Origin: Paenibacillus alba
GTDB taxonomy: Bacteria; Bacillota; Bacilli; Paenibacillales; NBRC-103111
DNA length: 64,000 nucleotides
Reading direction: 5' to 3'
Assembly (NCBI RefSeq): GCF_013204855.1
Contig: NZ_JABMKZ010000005.1
Span: forward strand, 186,001 to 250,000
Position 1 is the stretch's first letter, and the number at the start of each line of letters is the position of its first letter. Both the position numbers and the translations under genes were made by a program. Under the pieces are notes generated by a model that was not told the DNA's origin, ran no database searches, and saw only the letters and a program-made list of their open reading frames with translations. Of this stretch, positions 49,179 through 58,471 are shown piece by piece.

Positions 49179-50336
49179 TTGAAGTTTAATTATTGGCCAA
49201 AACGAATGGCTCAATCAACTGCATTACTATCTGTACTATCGCTTTCCAGTGTTGCTCCGCTAACAGCAATAGCAGCAGATACTTCACCAAAAGATCAGTC
49301 CAAGATCGTCCAATTGACAGATCCCCGTTTGGCGATTGATGATCAAGGTGATGTTTGGTGTTTGGCACAGCATGCGATTTCGGTAAAGGATGGCTTTTTT
49401 CCTGATCTGATGGTTAGAGCAACAAGCATTACAAATGTAAAAAGTATTGCTTCAGGTGGCGGTAGCACGCTTGCATTGAAAAAGGATGGTACCGTATGGA
49501 CGGTGGAACTAAACTCCGGAACTGCGACAATCGATCTAAAGGACACCCTATCTGCAACTTTGGGAGAGCGTATCCCTCACTTGGAAAATATCGTGAAAAT
49601 TGATGTGTTTGGTAGCATTGGACTGGCCCTTGATAAAGAAGGAAAGGCATGGATATTTGAAACCGCACCTAGCTGGGTAAGAAACGATCCGTCTACTTCA
49701 TTGAAATCAGAGCCTGTTTTACTTGAAGGTTTGGATCATATTAAGGACATGTCATTTTCTTATGATGTGACGTTTTTAAAAGAGGATGGCACTGTTTGGA
49801 ACATTGATGAGTACAGCCCAAGGCCAAGTTCGAACTGGTCCCTATACGACTCGATCCGATATTCGAAACCTGTGCAGCTTAAAAATCTAAAAGACATTGT
49901 TCAGCTAGAAAGCAACCACTATGCCATTAAGAAAGATGGTACGGTATGGACTTGGGGACGAACAATTATATCCAAAGAGAACCTCGGGCCTGCTCTGACG
50001 CCAGTTGCACCTTATCAAATTGAAGAACTCTCTGATGTCGTGGACATTGCCAGCAGCAATGATCATTCGCTTTTTGTGAAGAAAGACGGTACGGTTTGGG
50101 GCTGGGGCTATTTTGTCGAGAAGTGGGAAGCTCTTGGAGCTACGCCTCAAAACGCCTGGAAGGACTTATCTAAATTAGATGGGTTTGAAGATGCTGCTTC
50201 TATCCATATAACTATAAATGGGAATTCTTTGTCGACGGAGTCCGTTATCAAAAAAGATGGCACGGTTTGGATGTGGGGATTGGATCAATTCCAAAACTTG
50301 GACAGTAAACCGCGACAAGTAGAATTCAGGAAATAA
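49179..50336 (+). CDS. Secreted RCC1-like repeat protein
   Basis: A 385-residue protein. TTG 49179 is favoured because AAGGAGAG lies nine bases upstream and MKFNYWPKRMAQ then leads a signal peptide (ALLSVLSLSSVAPLTAIAA); ATG 49170 and ATG 49143 are in-frame alternatives. The mature part has at least six repeats containing KKDGTVWTWG, typical of RCC1/alpha-tubulin-suppressor-like propellers. Such bacterial proteins have no set function; binding or adhesion is likely. No anchor is seen. A bidirectional terminator follows. Confidence 0.8.
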   Translation: MKFNYWPKRMAQSTALLSVLSLSSVAPLTAIAADTSPKDQSKIVQLTDPRLAIDDQGDVWCLAQHAISVKDGFFPDLMVRATSITNVKSIASGGGSTLALKKDGTVWTVELNSGTATIDLKDTLSATLGERIPHLENIVKIDVFGSIGLALDKEGKAWIFETAPSWVRNDPSTSLKSEPVLLEGLDHIKDMSFSYDVTFLKEDGTVWNIDEYSPRPSSNWSLYDSIRYSKPVQLKNLKDIVQLESNHYAIKKDGTVWTWGRTIISKENLGPALTPVAPYQIEELSDVVDIASSNDHSLFVKKDGTVWGWGYFVEKWEALGATPQNAWKDLSKLDGFEDAASIHITINGNSLSTESVIKKDGTVWMWGLDQFQNLDSKPRQVEFRK

Positions 50337-50345
50337 TGAGAACTT

Positions 50346-50389
50346 AGACCAATTTGAGCCTTTCAAAGGCCTGCGAATTGGTCTTTTTT
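50346..50389. terminator. Bidirectional terminator between RCC1 gene and TetR gene
   Basis: AGACCAATT pairs with AATTGGTCT, with inner GCCTTTCAAAGGC, followed by TTTTTT. Confidence 0.85.
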
Positions 50390-50440
50390 CCGATATTGCA
50401 GCGGTGTCAGCCCAATTCTTTGCTTTTCTTTGAAAATTAT
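50363..50440 (-). pseudogene. AraC-family regulator fossil (last ~25 codons)
   Basis: The minus strand, directly behind the TetR stop, reads IIFKEKQRIGLTPLQYR then KKDQFAGL and TGA. FK-x-G-x-(T/S)P-x-QYR is the invariant end of AraC DNA-binding domains. Nothing upstream in that frame is AraC-like because the TetR gene occupies it, so this is the stump of a replaced gene. The stop lies inside the terminator. Confidence 0.65.
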
Positions 50441-51054
50441 TTTTTTAAACCAGCTGCAAAGAAGGGACCATTGACCGAAATGGTCGTTAGGATACGAGCC
50501 ATTTCTTGAGGAGATTCTTTCCCGCCACTTTCCAGCCATTGTTGGATTACCCCTATTATTGCAGTTCCCATATAAGCGGCTAAGTATTGACCTGGAACAA
50601 GAAGATTTTCTTCTTTTACAAATGCATTAGGATTATTGCCATAGAGTGTTTCCCACATGAATTTCTTCAATCTAGTTTGAAAGGATAAATCACCTCTTGG
50701 ACCTAACACAGCTTTCATAAATCCACTATTGATTTGTAAATACTCAAATAATGAAACTGTAAAAGAAAATGGTGTCAAAGTCTGAGAGTCAATTTCAAGT
50801 GCGGCAATCACACTCGGATAGTTTTGTTTGGTAAGTCTGGACATATCAAGCATAATTTCCTCTTCACATCTCGTCATTAAATCAAACTTGTCTTGATAGT
50901 GTGCATAAAATGTGCCTCTATTAATTCTCGCCCTGGTTGTAATGTCTTTAACCGTAATAGCATCAAAACCTTTTTCATTTATTAATTCTACGAGTGCGTA
51001 CCGAATAGATTCTTTGGTCCGAATGACACGTAAATCAGGGTTTATATTACGCAA
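50437..51054 (-). CDS. TetR/AcrR-family regulator
   Basis: A 205-residue protein with AAGGAGG upstream of ATG 51054. The helix-turn-helix is at about residues 10-58 (ITVKDITTRARINRGTFYAH followed by Y), and the rest is an all-helical domain of the TetR_C type found with two hydrophobic helices at the end. Divergent from the CocE-type hydrolase gene, which it probably controls. A palindromic candidate operator is at 51079-51099. Confidence 0.88.
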   Translation of the reverse strand: MRNINPDLRVIRTKESIRYALVELINEKGFDAITVKDITTRARINRGTFYAHYQDKFDLMTRCEEEIMLDMSRLTKQNYPSVIAALEIDSQTLTPFSFTVSLFEYLQINSGFMKAVLGPRGDLSFQTRLKKFMWETLYGNNPNAFVKEENLLVPGQYLAAYMGTAIIGVIQQWLESGGKESPQEMARILTTISVNGPFFAAGLKK

Positions 51055-51078
51055 GTAAATCCCTCCTTAATTTTATCC

Positions 51079-51099
51079 AACACATGTATGAAAGGTGTT
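51079..51099. promoter_or_regulatory. Candidate TetR operator in divergent region
   Basis: AACAC and GTGTT flank 11 bases, 25 to 45 bases upstream of the TetR start. A further GGTGTTC at 51182 has no clear partner. Short arms make this weak. The rest of 51100-51260 holds no gene. Confidence 0.3.
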
Positions 51100-51260
51100 C
51101 CGTAACCAACACATTTGCCATTTTTAATTATTGAACAGAGTCTATTCCAATTTTATAATTTGAAATGTAATAAACAACAGGGTGTTCATTATTATAACTT
51201 AACATCCAGGAGGGAGGCAGGCAACCTTTTAACGAAAATATGCGCTGCGCTAAGCAAAAT

Positions 51261-51291
51261 TTGACATCAAATATGCAAATTTGGGGATACT
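51261..51291 (+). promoter_or_regulatory. Possible promoter of CocE-type hydrolase gene
   Basis: TTGACA (51261-51266) and GATACT (51286-51291) with a long 19-bp spacer. Suboptimal spacing could allow regulation. Confidence 0.4.
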
Positions 51292-51353
51292 GTTTTAAAC
51301 GAAAGCTTATGGATTCCAGAAATTATTTTTAAAATGAGAGGAAGTCATGGTAA

Positions 51354-53051
51354 ATGAACAAATTCATAGGCCGTCCTGATCTGAAACCGACACATCCAAA
51401 TGACACTAAACCAGGTTTGAACCAAATAGTCATGACTACTGCGCATTATGGAAATCAAGAGATGATCATGGAAAAGGATGTTCCCATCAAAATGCGGGAT
51501 GGTATCACCATATACGTCAATGTATTCCGTCCGAATAAACCCGGGAAGTTTCCGGTGGTAATGAGTATGGATCCGTATAATAAAGATGGTTTACCTCCCT
51601 ATGAAACTTTTCGTCAAGTCTGGCCGACGGTAGGTACTATCGTTACATCTCTTTTTGCGCCATTTGAGTCACCTGATCCCGGTTTTTGGGTGCCAAACGA
51701 TTATATTTTGATTAAAATCGCAACGCGGGGTAGTTCAAATTCGGAAGGTGACCTCTATCCTTGGACGAAAACGGAAACTGAGGATTATTATGAAGTCATC
51801 GAATGGGCAGGTGTTCAGGAGTGGAGCGATGGCAATGTGGGACTAAACGGTGTGTCATATCTGGCCATGACCCAATGGCGGGTGGCAGCTATGAATCCGC
51901 CACATCTGAAGGCGATCATCCCGTGGGAAGGGACTTCTGATCTGTACCGGGAATGGTACTTTCACGGCGGAATACCGGAAACGGCTTTCTCAGCTGATTT
52001 CGAGAAGTTGCAACATACCCGGTGGCCAAATAACAACATAGAAGAAATGGTAACATCGCAAAAAGAACATCCGTTACTCGATGAGCACTGGGAGGAAAGA
52101 GAAGTCAAATTGTCCGATATCAAGGTACCCATGTTGGTTTGCGCCAGCTGGTCGACTCATGGCTTGCATTCCCGCGGCACCTTTGAAGGTTTTAAACAGG
52201 CTTCATCCGAAGACAAGTGGCTGGTAGTCCATGGCCGCAAGGAGTGGGAAACCTACTATTTGCGTGAATCGCTGGAACTGCAGAAGGAGTTCTTCGATTA
52301 CTTCCTGAAAGGCATTGAAAATGATTGGAAGGAAACGCCTCGGGTACGCTACGAGGTCAGAGAGAAATTCTATAAGGGACATATTCGCAGCGCGAATGAA
52401 TGGCCGATAGCTCATACCCAATATTCAGAACTTTATCTGAATGGCGAAGAGACGTCTCTGCAGCAAACTCCTGTTCAGAACGAAACCAAACTTACTTATA
52501 ATGCCGAGCCCGGTCAGACAGAAAAAAATGATGTAAAGTTTACATTTACCGCTGACGAGGACATCGAGCTGACCGGCCATATGAAGCTCAAGCTCTGGGT
52601 CTCCACCGAAGACACGGATGATATGGATATTTTTGTCGGCATTAAGAAGTACGACAAACGCGGCAATGAAGTGTACCTGCCTGATTTCAACCATCTTGAG
52701 AACGGTCAAGTGTCGAGTGGTTGGCTGAGGGTTTCCCATAGAGAGCTGGATCCAGAGAGATCTACGCCTTATCAACCAGTACTGAAGCATAAGAGATTAT
52801 TGAAACTTAATCAAGGCGAGATTGTGCCGGTAGAAATTGAGATTTTGCCTGCAAGCATTTTCCTATCCAGTGGAGAAAGTCTGGTACTGGTCATAAAAGG
52901 CAGCGAGATCATTATCGAGGATCTCTCAGCAGGTGCAGTTTCAAGAGGTTATGGGCATAAGGAAACAGTGAACAATGGAACTCATTCGATTTACGCCGGC
53001 GGAAAGTATGATTCTTTCCTATTGGTACCCGTGATTCCAACGAAAGACTAG
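51354..53051 (+). CDS. CocE/NonD-family hydrolase
   Basis: A 565-residue alpha/beta hydrolase of the X-Pro dipeptidyl-peptidase S15 / cocaine esterase type. The N-terminal domain has KMRDGITIYVNVFRP, the nucleophile Ser in GLNGVSYLAMTQW (G-x-S-Y), and the later acid/base residues around VCASWSTHGLHSRG and VVHGRKEWETYY; the usual terminal His is replaced in part by GRKEW, so the triad is not fully clear. The C-terminal jelly-roll (LTGHMKLKLWVSTEDTDDMD, VSHRELDPERSTPY) is normal. No signal peptide, so cytoplasmic. It may cleave esters or peptides with a proline or bulky acyl group; substrate unknown. Divergent TetR gene suggests induction. Confidence 0.85.
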   Translation: MNKFIGRPDLKPTHPNDTKPGLNQIVMTTAHYGNQEMIMEKDVPIKMRDGITIYVNVFRPNKPGKFPVVMSMDPYNKDGLPPYETFRQVWPTVGTIVTSLFAPFESPDPGFWVPNDYILIKIATRGSSNSEGDLYPWTKTETEDYYEVIEWAGVQEWSDGNVGLNGVSYLAMTQWRVAAMNPPHLKAIIPWEGTSDLYREWYFHGGIPETAFSADFEKLQHTRWPNNNIEEMVTSQKEHPLLDEHWEEREVKLSDIKVPMLVCASWSTHGLHSRGTFEGFKQASSEDKWLVVHGRKEWETYYLRESLELQKEFFDYFLKGIENDWKETPRVRYEVREKFYKGHIRSANEWPIAHTQYSELYLNGEETSLQQTPVQNETKLTYNAEPGQTEKNDVKFTFTADEDIELTGHMKLKLWVSTEDTDDMDIFVGIKKYDKRGNEVYLPDFNHLENGQVSSGWLRVSHRELDPERSTPYQPVLKHKRLLKLNQGEIVPVEIEILPASIFLSSGESLVLVIKGSEIIIEDLSAGAVSRGYGHKETVNNGTHSIYAGGKYDSFLLVPVIPTKD

Positions 53052-53061
53052 TGAAAGTCTG

Positions 53062-53086
53062 AGTTCGGGCTATATGGCCCGGACTA
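53062..53086 (+). terminator. Hairpin after CocE-type gene
   Basis: AGTTCGGGC and GCCCGGACT form an imperfect stem around TATATG. Poor T-run. Confidence 0.45.
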
Positions 53087-53126
53087 TTGGGCTTTCCTGA
53101 AGTACCTAAGAAAGGAGTGATAACTG

Positions 53127-54065
53127 ATGTTGATTACCTATAAATCCTCTGGCGATGGAATTCTGGAAAAGATAGCGCACCTCGAAAAGGATTGTTGGAT
53201 AAATATTACTGCCCCATTAAAGGAAGAACTTATAGAGGTATCTGAACTTTGTCATATTCCAATTGAATTTTTAGAAGATCCGTTAGATTTAGAAGAAAGT
53301 GCACGGATTCAATATGATGAAGAGACAGATTGCACACTAATTATCAATGATTTTCCAATTATAGATGTTAATAACCATCCATTTGAGTCTTATATTACCA
53401 TTCCTATTGGAATAATTTTAGGAAAGGATTACATCGTAACGGTTTGTAACCAGTCGAGTAACACCTTAGAAAATATGATCAAGAAACATGTTAACACTTC
53501 GATGAAGAGTCGTTTTGCATTAGAGATATTATTGTCATTTTCAACGCTGTATATTGAAAAGTTGAAGCTGCTCAACAAACAGCGTCTTAAAATAGAGAGT
53601 CATTTGCGTGATTCATTGACAAGCAAGCAACTCTATGACCTAATGGAGATTGAGAAAAGTTTAGTTTATTTTCTCACTTCTTTAAAGGCTAATGCGGATG
53701 TTATAACCAAACTTTTTCGTACCAAATCCTTAACCTTATATGAGGATGACAAAGATCTTCTGGAAGATCTAAAAATTGAAAATAATCAAGCCATTGAAAC
53801 CACAGAATTATATACAAGAATTTTGAACAGCATAACGGGGTCGTATTCTTCCCTAATATCTAATGAATTAAATAAAACAATGAAAACTCTTACGTTATTT
53901 ACAGTTTTTTTAACGCTGCCTACACTTGTATTTAGTTTCTTTGGTATGAATGTTTCCTTACCCATTGCGGATAAAGATCCCTTTTCATGGATTATTACAC
54001 TTGTAATAGCCTTAGTTATTGTTATTTGGATTGGTTTTGCGCTATGGAGGAGAAGGATGTTATAA
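53127..54065 (+). CDS. CorA-family magnesium/divalent cation channel
   Basis: A 312-residue protein with AAAGGAGTGAT before ATG. It has the N-terminal alpha/beta cytosolic domain, a long helical stalk (about residues 140-245), then two membrane helices at the end. The signature GMN after the first membrane helix is in VFSFFGMNVSLP, and positive residues (WRRRML) end the chain. CorA proteins form pentamers that import Mg2+ or Co2+. It shows no linkage to neighbours. Confidence 0.9.
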   Translation: MLITYKSSGDGILEKIAHLEKDCWINITAPLKEELIEVSELCHIPIEFLEDPLDLEESARIQYDEETDCTLIINDFPIIDVNNHPFESYITIPIGIILGKDYIVTVCNQSSNTLENMIKKHVNTSMKSRFALEILLSFSTLYIEKLKLLNKQRLKIESHLRDSLTSKQLYDLMEIEKSLVYFLTSLKANADVITKLFRTKSLTLYEDDKDLLEDLKIENNQAIETTELYTRILNSITGSYSSLISNELNKTMKTLTLFTVFLTLPTLVFSFFGMNVSLPIADKDPFSWIITLVIALVIVIWIGFALWRRRML

Positions 54066-54148
54066 ATTTTTACAACGAATTTAGTACATAAAAGAAACGA
54101 TATTTTCCCCTTTCAAATAGTAAATATTCGCCATAGAATGGAGTTGTT

Positions 54149-54162
54149 TGCAAGCGGTTACG
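54149..54162. promoter_or_regulatory. Candidate catabolite-responsive element (cre)
   Basis: TGCAAGCGGTTACG resembles the CcpA site TGWAARCGYTWNCW (11 of 14). It lies 150 bases upstream of the galactose-type binding protein. Confidence 0.45.
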
Positions 54163-54311
54163 AAGGCGGATTCTAATGAATAACATGGTAGTACCGTCAC
54201 CAGAAACCTTAAAAATAGAGTAGGAGATATGAGAAAAATGCATGTACATTGAAATATAAATATTCTAGGATAATGGGAATATTTATATTTTGTTTAAATG
54301 GAGACTATGTG

Positions 54312-55349
54312 ATGAAGAACAGAGTGAAATTATACATCCTTGCAACTCCACTTTTACTTATGATGGGCGGATGCAGCATCATGCGATCAGATGATCCTAA
54401 TGCTCCCTTAAAAATTGGAGTCCTAATTTACAGGTTTGATGATACTTTCATGACAGAAGTGAGGAACAGCATACTTGCAGCAGCTGATAGCCATGTCATC
54501 GTCGAGTTCGCGGATAGTCGCAACTCTCAATCAACTCAGAATCATCAAATGGATAAATTTGTGAAAGAAAAGGTGGATGCTCTTGCGATTAACCCCGTAG
54601 ATCGGACTGCAGCAGCCGCAATGATTACGAAGGCAAAAGCAGCCAACATTCCTGTGGTCTTTTTTAACCGGGAGCCTGTGGCAGATGCTATGAAAAAATG
54701 GGACAAGGTTTACTATGTCGGCGCTAAAGCGGAACAATCCGGTACAATGTCAGGTCAACTGATCGTTGACTATATTAAGTCGCATCCGGAAGCGGATAAA
54801 AACAAGGATGATGTACTGCAATATGTGATGTTGAAAGGAGAACCTGGCCATCAGGATGCCGAGTTGCGAACCAAATTCGCCATTAAAGCCGTAGAAGATG
54901 CGGGTATTAAGGTGGAAAAGCTAGCTGAGGATACGGGAATGTGGGAGCGCTCAAAGGGGAAAGCGAAAATGTCGACATTTCTAGGTTTATATGGGGATCG
55001 AATAGAGGCTGTTTTTGCCAATAACGATGATATGGCGCTTGGGGCGATTGACGCAATGCAAGAGAAAGGCTTTATAACAGCCGATCGATTTATCCCCGTT
55101 GTTGGGGTCAATGGCACAGCCTCGGCTATGAAAGCGATGGAAGATGGGGCACTTCTGGGAACCGTGCTGAATGATGCAGTAAATCAAGGAAAAGCAACCT
55201 ATGCCGTGGCTCATAGTTTGGCCTCTGGACAGATACCGGATCAAACCAACATTGGCTACGAAATGGCAGATGGTTTATATGTCTGGATACCGTATAAAAA
55301 GATTACGAAAGGAAATAGGAGCATTAATCTATCAAACAGTATTAGGTAA
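54312..55349 (+). CDS. Galactose/glucose-type periplasmic-binding lipoprotein
   Basis: A 345-residue lipoprotein. ATG 54312 follows TGGAGACTATGTG and begins MKNRVKLYILATPLLLMMGG with the lipobox Cys next. KIGVLIYRFDDTFMTEVRNS, ALAINPVDRTAAAAMITKAK, VVFFNREP and VFANNDDMALGAIDAM are the sugar-contact regions of MglB-like proteins (Asp/Asn/Arg positions conserved). No permease or ATPase gene follows, so it likely works as a sensor partner for the kinase encoded downstream, or supplies an unlinked importer. Confidence 0.88.
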   Translation: MKNRVKLYILATPLLLMMGGCSIMRSDDPNAPLKIGVLIYRFDDTFMTEVRNSILAAADSHVIVEFADSRNSQSTQNHQMDKFVKEKVDALAINPVDRTAAAAMITKAKAANIPVVFFNREPVADAMKKWDKVYYVGAKAEQSGTMSGQLIVDYIKSHPEADKNKDDVLQYVMLKGEPGHQDAELRTKFAIKAVEDAGIKVEKLAEDTGMWERSKGKAKMSTFLGLYGDRIEAVFANNDDMALGAIDAMQEKGFITADRFIPVVGVNGTASAMKAMEDGALLGTVLNDAVNQGKATYAVAHSLASGQIPDQTNIGYEMADGLYVWIPYKKITKGNRSINLSNSIR

Positions 55350-55418
55350 GCGTTATCAAATTGAATAGTAACCGTTTTGAATCAAGGAAGAAAATTATAG
55401 GTAAGTCGGAGGCTTCTG

Positions 55419-56720
55419 ATGAGAAAATATGTGGATCTATTCGTCTACTTGCTGCTTTCCATCTCTCTTATGCTATCGGGTTGCACAATAGCTGATACTG
55501 GGCGATCCAATCAGCAGGAGCAGGTGGCTGCGGTGGATCATGGAAAGATCGCATCCTCGGGCGAAGTAAAGTTATCCGTCTACATGTATGTGACCGATGT
55601 AAGAGTACAAAACGTGTATTATGAGATTGCACGCACCTTCGAGGCCACACACCCGGAAATTAAAGTGGAACTGCAATTCCCTGGTTTTCAGTATGAAGAG
55701 ATTCTGAAAGTTAAGCTTGCCACCAACGAGTTGCCAGATATTTTCGACACACATGGTTGGGCCAAGATTCGATATGGGAAGTATTTGGTGGATCTTAGAG
55801 ATGAGCCGTGGGCGAGTCAGTTGACAGATACGATAAAATCGGTTGTAACGGATGACGAGGGGAAAGTATATGTATTGCCTATTAGTGAAGCGAGGGATGG
55901 CTTCTCCTATAACATGGATGTTTTAGAAAAATATCACACTCAAGTTCCAGTTACTTTTGATGAGTTGATGATGGCCGCGGATAAGATTGTGAAAGAAAGC
56001 CACGGAGAAGTCGTTCCTTTCTTTTTTTCCGGCATTGATTCATGGACGATCGGACAGTATTTTGATTATTTCGCAAGCTCTCTATTTGAAAAGTCTGATG
56101 TTTTTAAAAAGTACCCGCTGACAGCGACAGATTCGGACTGGAGCCAGTGGAATGTGCTTGCCATGAAATGGAAGGAAATGTTCGATAAAGGATATATCAA
56201 TCAAGATGTTTTCACGGCAAAATACAGCGACTTGCCCAAGTTGTTTGCCGAAGGTAAAGTCGCATTTTCATTTGCTTCTCCCTCTTTTGCAGACGATGCG
56301 TATGAAGTGAATCCGAAAACACGAATTGGTATTATGCCAGTTCCGTCATTAAGTGTGGGAGGAAAACCTGCTTTTTCAAGCGGAGAACGCAACACCATGG
56401 GCATCTGGAGAAAATCCAAACATTTGGCCGAAGCAAAGCTGCTAGTGAATGAATTCGCAAAGCCGTCCAATATGAAAAAAATTGCAGACGTTGTAAAAAT
56501 TCCGCCAGGATTGAAGGGTGTAACTCCCGAACATGAATTTGTACCGTTCTATAAGCTATATGAACAAGTACGTGTCACCCCCTATTTCGATCGTATCTAT
56601 TTGCCAAATGGGATGTGGGACGTGATGCGGAGTCTGGGAATTGAGTTGCTAGCAGGCGATGTAGCTCCAGAGAAGTTCGGTCAACTTATGAAACAAGAAG
56701 TCAATCGACTTTCCAAATAA
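55419..56720 (+). CDS. Extracellular solute-binding lipoprotein, family 1
   Basis: A 433-residue lipoprotein with GTCGGAGG ahead of ATG. Signal MRKYVDLFVYLLLSISLMLS ends in a Cys lipobox (LSGC). EVKLSVYMYVT and LATNELPDIFDTHGWAK define the family-1 fold. Located between the MglB-like gene and the sensor kinase with no permeases, so a role in ligand detection or in delivering the inducing sugar is inferred. Confidence 0.88.
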   Translation: MRKYVDLFVYLLLSISLMLSGCTIADTGRSNQQEQVAAVDHGKIASSGEVKLSVYMYVTDVRVQNVYYEIARTFEATHPEIKVELQFPGFQYEEILKVKLATNELPDIFDTHGWAKIRYGKYLVDLRDEPWASQLTDTIKSVVTDDEGKVYVLPISEARDGFSYNMDVLEKYHTQVPVTFDELMMAADKIVKESHGEVVPFFFSGIDSWTIGQYFDYFASSLFEKSDVFKKYPLTATDSDWSQWNVLAMKWKEMFDKGYINQDVFTAKYSDLPKLFAEGKVAFSFASPSFADDAYEVNPKTRIGIMPVPSLSVGGKPAFSSGERNTMGIWRKSKHLAEAKLLVNEFAKPSNMKKIADVVKIPPGLKGVTPEHEFVPFYKLYEQVRVTPYFDRIYLPNGMWDVMRSLGIELLAGDVAPEKFGQLMKQEVNRLSK

Positions 56721-56750
56721 AAGGGCTAGAGGCTAGGAGGCAGGAACGAA

Positions 56751-58471
56751 ATGAGATCTGATTCTTTTCGCTTTAAGCTCATGATGCTGTATTTCTGGAC
56801 GATTGTTATTCCAACGGTTATCATCGTATTCTTTCTACCGAACTTTTTTCAAAAGTTGCTGCTGCATCAGACAACACAATATACCGAAAGTACAGCTGCT
56901 GCCTTTACGAAAAACATTGAAAGCTATCTGAATGAACTGGAGCGACTCACTTTAACGCCGTACTTTGACAGCGATATTATGAAGGCGCTTAAATATAAAG
57001 CCAAACAAGATCCTATAGCGCAGCTTTCCCCCCTTGAGAAATTGAAGATGGATGAAGTGCTGAATGAAAAGTTCCATAATTTTATTCGCATGTCGAGAAA
57101 AGATATATCAGGAACTACGCTGGTCACTTCAGATGGCTCCATCTATGCCAAATCAACAGGTTTGACAGCGCCAGTTAACAATTATCCCTTTTCTTCCACA
57201 GAATGGTACCGCAAAGCGTTGGCAGCAGAGGGGTCTGCCGTCTTTATTGGTAGTCATAAGCAAGACTACTTGAAGCAGCCTTTAGAGACAGATGTATTCT
57301 CGGTAGCTAGGATTATAAGAGATCCTGATACGGAGTTAAAGCTTGCTTTTATTATTGCCGATGCAGATACTGGGGTGCTGCGGAATTTAATTCAAGATTT
57401 CCAATTTAACGTAAACGCTACCATTGCTGTTCTCGATGACAATCAACAGGTGGTTTATTCCACAGCACCATTATCACCATTAATGAGTAAAAGCGTAGGG
57501 GAGTCCTCAGTTTCGTTAGTAGAGGATGAAAATACGTACACGGTTATTCGCCGTGATATTGGAACAGCCCATTGGAAGTTGGTTTTTTTTTGCCAAATTC
57601 AGAAATTATCTCTCAGCTAAGGTGGTTGTACATTATCGGGGGATTGTTCGCTGTATGCGGACTTTTCTTAACTGTCATTGTCTTCTTTCTTTTATCAAAG
57701 TGGATTATTCGTCCGTTTAAAGAAATCATCTGGACGATGAAGAAAGTGGAAATCGGTAATTTGCAAACACGTCTGCAAGTTAGGGGGACGGATGAGGTAG
57801 CGCAAATTGGTTTAGCGTTTAATCGAATGATTAATCAAGTGGAAGAGCTTATTGTTCGCGAATATCAAGCGAAATTTAATCAACAGCAAGCGGAATATCG
57901 GTCCTTGCAAGCTCAAATCCAACCCCATTTTCTTTATAACATCTTAAATGGCTTTATTGGTCTTAATCGGATTGGAGAGCATGAGAAGCTGGAAGAGTCG
58001 ATCATTCACCTTAGTAAAATGCTTAGGTATATTCTTGCTGGGCGAGATTGGACTTGCGTTAAGGATGAGTGCGACTTTCTCACTTGGTACTGCCAATTGC
58101 AGCAGCTCCGGTTCCAGGATCGTTTGCAGTACCGTATTCGATATGATACAGAGAGCATGACCGTTCAAATTCCAAAGTTATTACTTCAACCACTTGTTGA
58201 GAATAGTATCATTCATGGAATTGAACCTCTGAATCAGCAAAGGGAATTGAACGTCGATGTTCATGTGGTGAACAATCATACGCTAGCTATTTCGGTTACG
58301 GATAATGGTGCTGGATTTGATGTAAGTAAAGCTGGGAAAAGTGTAGGTCTAACCAATGTTAAAGAACGCTTGCAGCTTGCATATCCCGAAGGTGAATTTG
58401 CTTTGGACAGCAAGATTGGAGAGGGCACTTGCATACATATTCGAATTCCTATCAAGGAGGCATTCAATTGA
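56751..58471 (+). pseudogene. Sensor histidine kinase split by a frameshift in a 9-T tract
   Basis: Two overlapping frames (56751-57620 and 57572-58471) together make one LytS-type sensor kinase: N-terminal membrane helix, Cache-like sensor region (about residues 30-270), second helix (WLYIIGGLFAVCGLFLTVIV), HAMP, phospho-acceptor His in QAQIQPHFLYNILNGF and an ATPase domain (LLLQPLVENSIIHGI, VGLTNVKERLQ). The first frame runs into CQIQKLSLS and a stop; the second resumes as LPNSEIISQLRW. The shift falls exactly at nine Ts (57583-57591); ten or seven would restore the frame. It could be a true null, a slippage-prone phase-variable gene, or a sequencing error. Stop overlaps the next start (TTGA). 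Confidence 0.85.
57583..57591 (+). other. Nine-T tract at kinase frameshift
   Basis: GG followed by nine Ts and GCC. Homopolymers of this length are prone to replication and transcription slippage. The neighbouring sequence in both frames is fully conserved in character, so the lesion is a single event. Confidence 0.85.
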
